NCBI RefSeq assembly: GCF_037975245.1
Contig: NC_092575.1
Location: 6,244,501-6,308,500, forward strand
Direction: 5' to 3'
From: Apostichopus japonicus
Taxonomy: Eukaryota; Echinodermata; Holothuroidea; Aspidochirotida; Stichopodidae
DNA: 64,000 bases
Shown: positions 50,401 through 59,400 of the stretch, piece after piece
Position numbering within the stretch: the first letter of the stretch is position 1
How the letters are laid out: every line of letters begins with the position of its first letter
The notes under the pieces: model-generated
The model's input: only the letters and a program-made list of their open reading frames with translations
What the model was told of the DNA's origin: nothing
Database searches by the model: none
Program-made: the position numbers and the translations under genes

Positions 50401-53400
50401 TTCAAATTTGGCATTTTTGGAGACACTCATGAAATCAAAACACAAACAATGAGTTCATTCTAGTCTTCCTACTTCAAAGTCAAACTAGGGTTGTAAGGCA
50501 TTATCAGTCAAGTCACTAGATTTTAAAAGTCCAGTGACTGAAAGAATTGTTTCAAGTTAATGCCCGTAGAGGTGATAACTCGATTAGGTAACTTGACTCG
50601 AGTCATAAAAGTTACTGGTAATGACTCAGTTCGGCATTAATTAATATATTCTGAAGGGACTCGTTACAGTTGAAGTGACTCGTTACCAGAAATTCCAACC
50701 CTGAATCTCCCTACTTTCTCTGTTGCTGAGATAAATCTTCCTCTTTTTCTTCCTAGAATGTCATCGAGTCTGTCATCCAAAGTGTGCCAGTGCCTTACCA
50801 CACACCTGTGGCTTGCCGTTTCAGTTTGTGAGACATTTCTCTGAGGCACTACACCAACAAACAGACTCGCCAGTCTCAACGTTTAACTCTTCATTAGAAT
50901 CTTCTGTTTTGATGAAGTCACAAGGGTGGATGAAAGTTCAAGGGTCAGTATCTGATCTTTCTGTTTTGTTTTCCTCTTTCCTTATCTCTCTCTCTTACTC
51001 TGTCTGTCTCTCTCACTTGCTGTCTTTGTCCTTTTCTTTGTTTGTATACGCATAAACAAAAGGAATTAAATTTCCACTAATTAAATTAGCAAAATAAACA
51101 TTAGATTACATGGAATGGTAATGTCGTGAACTAGGTGTGGTCCGAAGGGGGTTTTATATCAGATACCCGAATGGACTCAAGATACAACAATTGAAGATTA
51201 ATTGGGAATGATTGGCTGATTTATTCAGACTCCGATTATCTTTCTGCAATTACATAACAATTAGTATGATTTTTATATAGAATTTATAAGGAAGAGAATA
51301 AAATAAGTACTCTATGAAAGTACAGAGCACAAAAAGTGCCAGAACAAAAAAAGTGGTCTAAAATCTACTCCACAACAAATGTATTGACAAGTACTGAAGG
51401 CAGAGACACATCACTCTCACTGCTTTCTGAGGTTCAGAAGACAACAGACTCATGACTCTTAATATAGTCCTACAGCAATGCATTGTGGGAAGACACTGCT
51501 CCCTAATATTGCAGATGTTTGCTACACACTTCGGGGTGGAAGGGGGGGGGGGAAATATAACATAATATTGAACCCCGAAAGTAAGATTTTGATGTTTTTT
51601 GATTTACTTGTTGCTAGTGTTCAACCGATTATGCATAACAGAAAATACCGATTACCGATTATTTTTTCCATAATCGTACCGATTCCGATTATTTGAAAAT
51701 GAGAAAATATCCCGTATATACGAAATCGGCAATAAAGTTTGACAGAAACAATATAATATATAATTGTTGTGATTTTCCCCTGTTTCCTTTTGCTTCGTTG
51801 TTATACAAGGCTCTAAGGTATCATTTTGTACGTACCAAATTACCTCTGGAGTTTCTCGGAAAGAAAAAAAAAGGGTTTTTTTTTTTTTAAATTTCCAAAA
51901 TACGGAAATATGACATCCTACCTAGTCAGTACTGTGCTAAGCGAATGGCCTAACCACCTCGACGTGAATGTCACCTGTTAATGGCTCGAAATGGGCTAAG
52001 AATAGTTACTCAAAATATCCATCTCAAAAAGTATCTCAGACAAACCATTCATCTTCAATCTTTACCAAAGTGTAAATTTTAATGACATGTTGCCTTCATT
52101 CCGACATTATTTTCTACTTATTTTCAGTATTATACTGTTTATGAACAAATAGAAATGTTACGAACTTCAAGTTAAACATACCTATTCGTTACCTATTTAA
52201 CTCTATTCAGGTTCAATTAGAAAATGTAAGCTTAGGCCAATCAAACTGAAAAGCAAATTGTACCATCGTAACTTGTTTAAAATTACTCTAAAATGTAATA
52301 CCAGATTGATGTAAAGAAATAATAACAACTAGAAACTACTCCAATATAAAATATAACATTCCCTCTATAAGACATATCACTTACAGTACCTTCCAAACAA
52401 ATGCCGATTTCCAGCAAATTGAAAGTTTGCTACGCATTTTTTTTTTTTTTTTGCAAACCGATGGTTAGGCTACATTTCTCATTGACTTAGTGTGGTTGTT
52501 AGGCTAACATGTGGTCGAAGATTGCAGTTTCCGTGGATATTTTTATTTTTTATTTGCGACACAACTAGAGCGAATAAACAGATGGCAAGGTTAGATTTCC
52601 ATGCAGTTGACTTAGTGTGAAGTAAGGCTACCATGTGGTCGGAGATTTGTGAGGATTTTAGGTTATTTTCGCTGGTACTGAAATTGCTTCGTGCACGCCG
52701 TAATTGTCCACGGTAACTTCCCGGGGATTGTGCGCGACCCTACCGCACTGCTTCAAATTTGATGCGGGATGTGAAAACTGTTTGCGCGATTCGCGCTGCA
52801 ACTGCAATTCCTAGCTAAAGCAAACGCATGTCACAACTAATTTTACACAGACACCTGATATAACGAGGGCGATTTTCTTATATTTCTTTTTCACACTCGT
52901 AATTGTGCTTTAGGAGGGCTTTTTAGCACATCGCTCCCGCTTATTTCCGACCCTGTCAAGCACATTCGTTAATTCGCGAAATTGGTATTGCTGCTATGCC
53001 TACTGTGCCAAGAAATTTGAAGTCACTAACCACGAGGGAAGCAAAATCGGCGACCCTGGCAGCGTAAATTGATGAAAGTATACACTGTGAAAGACGTATA
53101 GAGCGTGTCTTATTTTAATATTTCGTAGTAAAAGAACAAACCTAATATCAGTTGATATTTTCAACTTCCATATGTTTTTGAATAATGATATTTTCACCTT
53201 CCATATGTTTTTGAATAATCGGTATGAAATAACTGGTATTCCACGTAATTTAAACCGATTCCGATTATGTTCCGATTATGCAATATTCGTACCGATTCCG
53301 ATTCCGATTAGGTTAATCGGTTGAACACTACTTGTTGCTGTCCACTTTGTGTGCACTTAGTGAACAAACATTGACATAATGGCAGACTCCGAACTATGCT

Positions 53401-56400
53401 ATCTTCCATTATTGCTCCTCCATATTACAACAGTTTTCCCTCTGTTCTCAGATCAATTGAACTTGGCTGGGATAAGAAATGGGTTTCATTAGAGGGACCT
53501 CAGTTGTTAATATTCAACAGGGAACATATGAAAGGTTAGTTTTTTTAGTTTCTTTCTTTCTTTTTGTAGTTGTTGTTTTGATGTTTTTGTTCTGCAGCAA
53601 AGAAAATCATGATCTCTTTTTACACTGGCTTTACCAGAGCTATAGATGTGTAAAATTTATTTTACATATTTATTTTTATGAAATGTTTATTTTACAATGT
53701 ATATCATAAATGTTTATTTTACAATGTTTTGGTATGTTTAAGCTGAAATGAGAATGTTGTTTTCTATAATTGTGCATTAAAAGGACCCTTTTAGAAATTG
53801 TTTAGAAAGGAAAAATTAGCTTGACCATAGTATCAATCTGAAGGATAGAAAGCTGTTTAAGTATGTTCCGTAAAACTTATGCTTGATTTCAGACTGTTAT
53901 CAAATCATCTGGGTATTTCTGTCTCTTCTTATTCTTCACTATTAAGACACAAGTAAACCTTGGAGGACCTTTGACCTTCAACCGAAGGAAGGGTGGGTCA
54001 GTATCCACGCCGGTATCATCCCAGCCGAGCTGCCAAACACAGTCCCCTCCGATCTCCCTTTCGTTATCCGCCTGGAGCACCACCAGACCACTCAGTCGTA
54101 CTTCCCCTCTGAGGACACCGCCCTCTACCTGATGGCACCGACCTTCCCCGAGAAGCAGAGATGGGTGGCGGTGCTGGAGAATGTGGTAGCTCTGAATGGG
54201 TTCGGTGGCGCGGAGGTGAAGAGAGCGACCGCCTCCATACATACGAATACTCTACTCAGCTTAGAGCAGGACAATAAACTGGACATCAACTGTACCATGA
54301 TACTGAATGATGAAGTAAGTGATCGACAATGTCAGCAGCGTATTGTGTGACTCAAAATAAAAGCATAGGGTACAAAAGTTTACCCGTATCTATGCTACAT
54401 GTGATGTAAAACTCAAATTAAAAGTATCGTGTAATAAGTTAAACGGTATTAATTAATCATGTGATTTAAAACTCATAACGTATAGGGTACTAAATTTTAA
54501 CAGTATCGATTCTACATGTGATGTAAACCTCAAATTAAAAGCAAAGTTCTGTACTAAAGTTTAACGGTATCCATTCTCCATGTGATATGTTTCACAAATA
54601 TTCAGAGATATGGCTGTTGATACAAATAAACCTGAGCCACACAAAATACCTCCCAGTTATCACTGAGCACTCAAAAAATAATTAAAAAATAATAAAACCA
54701 CCAAATAAATGATATGGAATAAATGGGAATTTACTCAAAATTCCTCATGAATATTTTCAAGATGATTAAATGTGTTTGGTTTACTCATTCTTCTTCTTTT
54801 TCTTCATCTCATCAGTTTCTGCTTCTAGGGTGCGATGAGGGCCTCTACGTGATGAATTTGGAGAGGATGTCGGACCCTGTAGCTCAGCTCCTCGGTGTCG
54901 GTAGTATTTATCAGATGAAGTATATTCCTCAGCTGGTATCTGTCATCATTATAGCTGGTAGGTTTACAATCCTGATAGTATAGTCTTATTATTCATTGCT
55001 TCAGCAATGCAGAGATTGATCAATGTTCATCAAATCCATAGATGTGACTTTTCCATTTTTTGTCAGAAGTTCAATATTTTTCTTCTACAGAGGAAATATT
55101 ACCCCTGTTTTATCATGTCATATTTTTAAATTTTTAACTAATGTTTTATTTTGACAAAATGTTACAATTGTGTAATAATTATCAGGGAATTCCAAAGTTT
55201 CAAAACCAACATTGAAAATTGATACTACACCTTAAGCCCAGAGTAACATTTAACCAATCTTTTTAACACATTGAGATTCATATTCGTTGGTGCGTTCATT
55301 CAGATCTCCAGTGTTCCAAACAAAGAACGACTGATTAAAGTCTAAACCTAATACCAAACTTGCAAAAGGTCACACAACCACTGATCCTATCAGTGTCCAC
55401 TGGCAACTAGCAATATTAGTTACCCCTGTACACTGTATGTATGTAATATATTGTGGGCATCTGTCATAACTCTCTTGTGCTAAATGGAGTCAGGATTGCT
55501 CCGTGTACATCAATTTTCATATTAACTTGGTTCTCAAAGTCTTTGCCCTGTTTGACTTGGTTTTCCAAAATACTTTCATATTGAACTTAAGTAGTTTTCT
55601 TCAAATAAATTTCAGAACTTAAAATGACACTTGACCAATCAAATTAAATGAACTGCATTTGTATCGATGTTTGGTATCCATAGAAAATTTACTACTGTCT
55701 TGGAGTAAATAAGTAATGAACAGTATATGGTAGTCAGAAATCTATTTTCAATTTCAATTTCTTTATTGCAGTATAAATTACAAAATTTATAAATAGGACA
55801 GATAATAATGATACACAAAAGACGTAAACATGTGCAATCATGAAAGCATGAACAAATAAGAAATAAGATGGAGGATTAGAAGTTTGAAAGATTTAAAGGA
55901 TTATAACAGAGATTCTAAGAGCCCATTTTGAATATAAATGGCTGCTCTGTAGATAAATGAGTTCTTAAAAAGCATAATTCTAAATATAATATAATGGTAC
56001 TACTTCTGTTTTTTATTCTGGTTGTCAGGAGAGCTGAGGAAGCTCGGTTGCATTGAAGTATCTCATCTCACGGCGCAAGCCAAGATAGCAAACAAGAAAG
56101 ATTCCTACGTTAGGTGTTCGTCTGTCCTGAATGTTGAGGTGAGCTGTAACTGATAGATGCAGTTTGCACACACATGTTGGAATAGAAGGTATCATCTTGG
56201 AATATCGTCCAGGTTTTTGGAAATTTTTAATGCGACTCATTGATTCCTAAATATTTGTAGATGACATGCTTTTATCGATATTGTCTGCAATATCACAAAA
56301 GATTATTTTTCAATGTCAGTCCTACTCAGTGATACCATATATCTAGATATCTGCCAACTTTACGTATGTTTTTTTGTACAAATGTTTTAGAAAAGTTCCA

Positions 56401-59400
56401 AAAAAGTTGCAATAAATACAGTGGAATCATTTTCTTGGCAGTGATGGAGCCACCCAATGTGAGCAAAGAAATATATATAGTCAATAGTGACAATCCTTCA
56501 ATCTAACGTTACACATGAACCTTAGCTTTTCAAACTTTAAATCTGGTACAATTTTCATGTAGTAACCCTTCTAAAGCAACTTTCACCCACAAGGGGGATA
56601 GAAACCCTTCAAAAGCAATTTTCCACCCACAAGGGGCATAAGAAACCTCTCAACTTAGACCCCTTTCCCCACAGGCTGTGCCAACCTGTCCTCCTATCCT
56701 CAGATAGAATATGATAACACGAGTCCTGCTTTATTAGTTATTTATTTTGTATTTGGTTGTGTTTATTATTCACAGGCTTGTCATTTATTCGCCGTTGAAG
56801 AGATTAATAACTCCATCTACCTGTGTGCAGCTCAGCCTCAGAAGATTGCCATTATGAAGTATAATTACGAGAAGAAGAGCTTCAGCTTAAAGAAGGTCAG
56901 TCAGAACTAATTTTGTGATTTATTTAACGCTTCCACCAAAAGATAACCCTTCCATTAGTTGTTACTTTCTGTTCTCGTAGGGATTCAGATTGTTTGGAAC
57001 TTAGACAAAAATGCAATTAGACAATACATGTTATTTCAAGGTTGTTGTCTTTTATTTTTGCAGGAAATTCCCACGGCAGAGCCATGTAGCTGCCTTTTAT
57101 TCTCGCAGAGCGGGAAGCTGCTAGCAGGGATGGATCGATTCTACGAAGTAGAAATCAAACAGTTTAAAACAGACGGTATATGCTTTACATTTCATTCTTC
57201 ATCAGGCAAAAAACAATGTTCTCTAGCAGAAATATTATATTGAATTTGTATGGACAGTGAATATACTTAATGTGTATCTTTAAAAGCATATCAAAGTTTG
57301 GTAATTTTTATCAAAGCAAAAACTAGGATAAGAATGACTCCACGTAACAGATATAAACCAGTTCTTTTGTTTAAATTGATTTACTTCCCATAAAGATTTT
57401 TCAATACATGTATTGGAAATGACATCTGCAAAACCCTCAAATATGCTAAAAGCTCAATAACGGTCACTTTTGCTCAAACTTGAACAAGCACTTACTGCTA
57501 CTCTCAAATCATTTGCCTGTCCCTGAAACATGTTATTATCGTCTAAAGTCAGTTTATTTTCTGTCTGTGGAGAAGTTTAAATGACAAATGCCTGTATAAA
57601 AGTATTTAACTAACTTTCTTGTAAACTGAAATTTTGGACACAGTACTACTGATGACCATTTTAAAGATGAAGACATTTGTTTCTTATCACATATTTCTTC
57701 ATTTTCTGTGTTTTTTTGACAGAATTTCTGGATTCCAATGATTCATCACTGGCTCATGCTATCAACAGCAGTTCGATCATGAACAGTTTCCCGGTTGCTG
57801 TCCTACAAGTAGCACCGGCTGGAGAAACTGAAGAATTCCTACTCTGCTTTCATGGTGAGATCATGTGTGACTCTACATGGAAATGGTTACCATAGTAACT
57901 TGAGTTGATTCTACCGGGATACAGTAACCGTAGTAACTGCTGATGGTTCTACATGGAAACAGTAACCATAGTAACTACTGATGATGCTATATGGATACAG
58001 TAGCAATAATAATTATTGATGAATTTACATGGATGCAGTAACTACAGCTATTACTGATGATTCTACATAGATACAGTAACCATAGTAACTACTGATGATG
58101 CTATATGGATACAGTAGCAATAATAATTATTGATGAATTGACATGGATGCAGTAACTACAGTTATTACTGATGATTCTACATAGATACATTAACCATAGT
58201 AACTACTGATGATTCTACATGGAAACAGTAACCATAGTAACAACTGATGATGCTATATGGATACTGTAGCAATAATTACTAATGATGAATTTACATTGAT
58301 ACAGTTATTACTGGTGATTTACATGAATACTGTAACCATAGTAACTATTGATGATTCTTCATACACAGTTAAGTCTGGTACTGCACTGAAATTTGAAGAA
58401 AAAAAATAAAAAATAAAATGATGACACTGCATCTTGTATACTGAGTACAAGACATGTTCATCTCCATATAGCTATAAGTGTTTGCTTTACTCTGTAATTT
58501 AGTCAAACATCACACTGTAAGTTATTTAAAGTTGAATTCCCTTCTCTAGTTTGCCTGGTAATTATAAATAGGGTGAAAGCAAGCTGGTCATATTAAAGGT
58601 TCTCTTTCGTTTCTTTTGCATTCAGAGTTTGCCTTGTTTGTGGATGCCCAGGGTAAGCGTACCCGAGAGGATGACTTGCAGTGGTCCAGGTTACCCCTGT
58701 CTGTGTCCTATAGGGAGCCGTACCTCTACATTACACACTTTAACTGCCTGGAGGTTCTGGAAATCAAACCCTTTTCTGCTAAAGAAGGGTGAGTGATCAA
58801 CATATGTGGTTGTCATTTAAAAGAAGGGATAAATAAAAATAAAAATTTCATCGTCTTTTTAAATGATAGTGATTTTTTTTTTTTTTTTTCCATATTGATT
58901 TTGACCTAAAAAAATTTCAGAGCAAAGAGGAAATTATTTATGACATTTGCACATTGCTTCCATTTATCATTGTTCATATCAGCTTTAAACGTGATTGATA
59001 GTAATGCTTATGAAAGTGTGCATCTGAATCTTTCAGAGCTCAATAAATTGTTATAAAAGCATAACTATTTTTGACTTCCTTCGCCTTCTTATGAATTATT
59101 TATGCACAGGGTGGCAGCACACTCATTCATGGAGCTACCGAACCCACGATTCACCGGTTATGCGTTATCGGAGGGGGCTGTGTATGTCACCAGCAACCAT
59201 AGTCAGAAGGCTGAGCTTATATGTCTGCAGGGTAACCTGTTAGACGACACCCCAGAGCCGTCCGAGACCACGGTCGATATGGAGGATTTGGAAGACACGC
59301 CCAAGGCTGCAACTACACCTTCTGCTGTGGTCAGGAGAAGTTCAAGAATGTGAGTAAAAAACCTGTTGACATCAATTAATCAAAATCATGAAAATAATCA

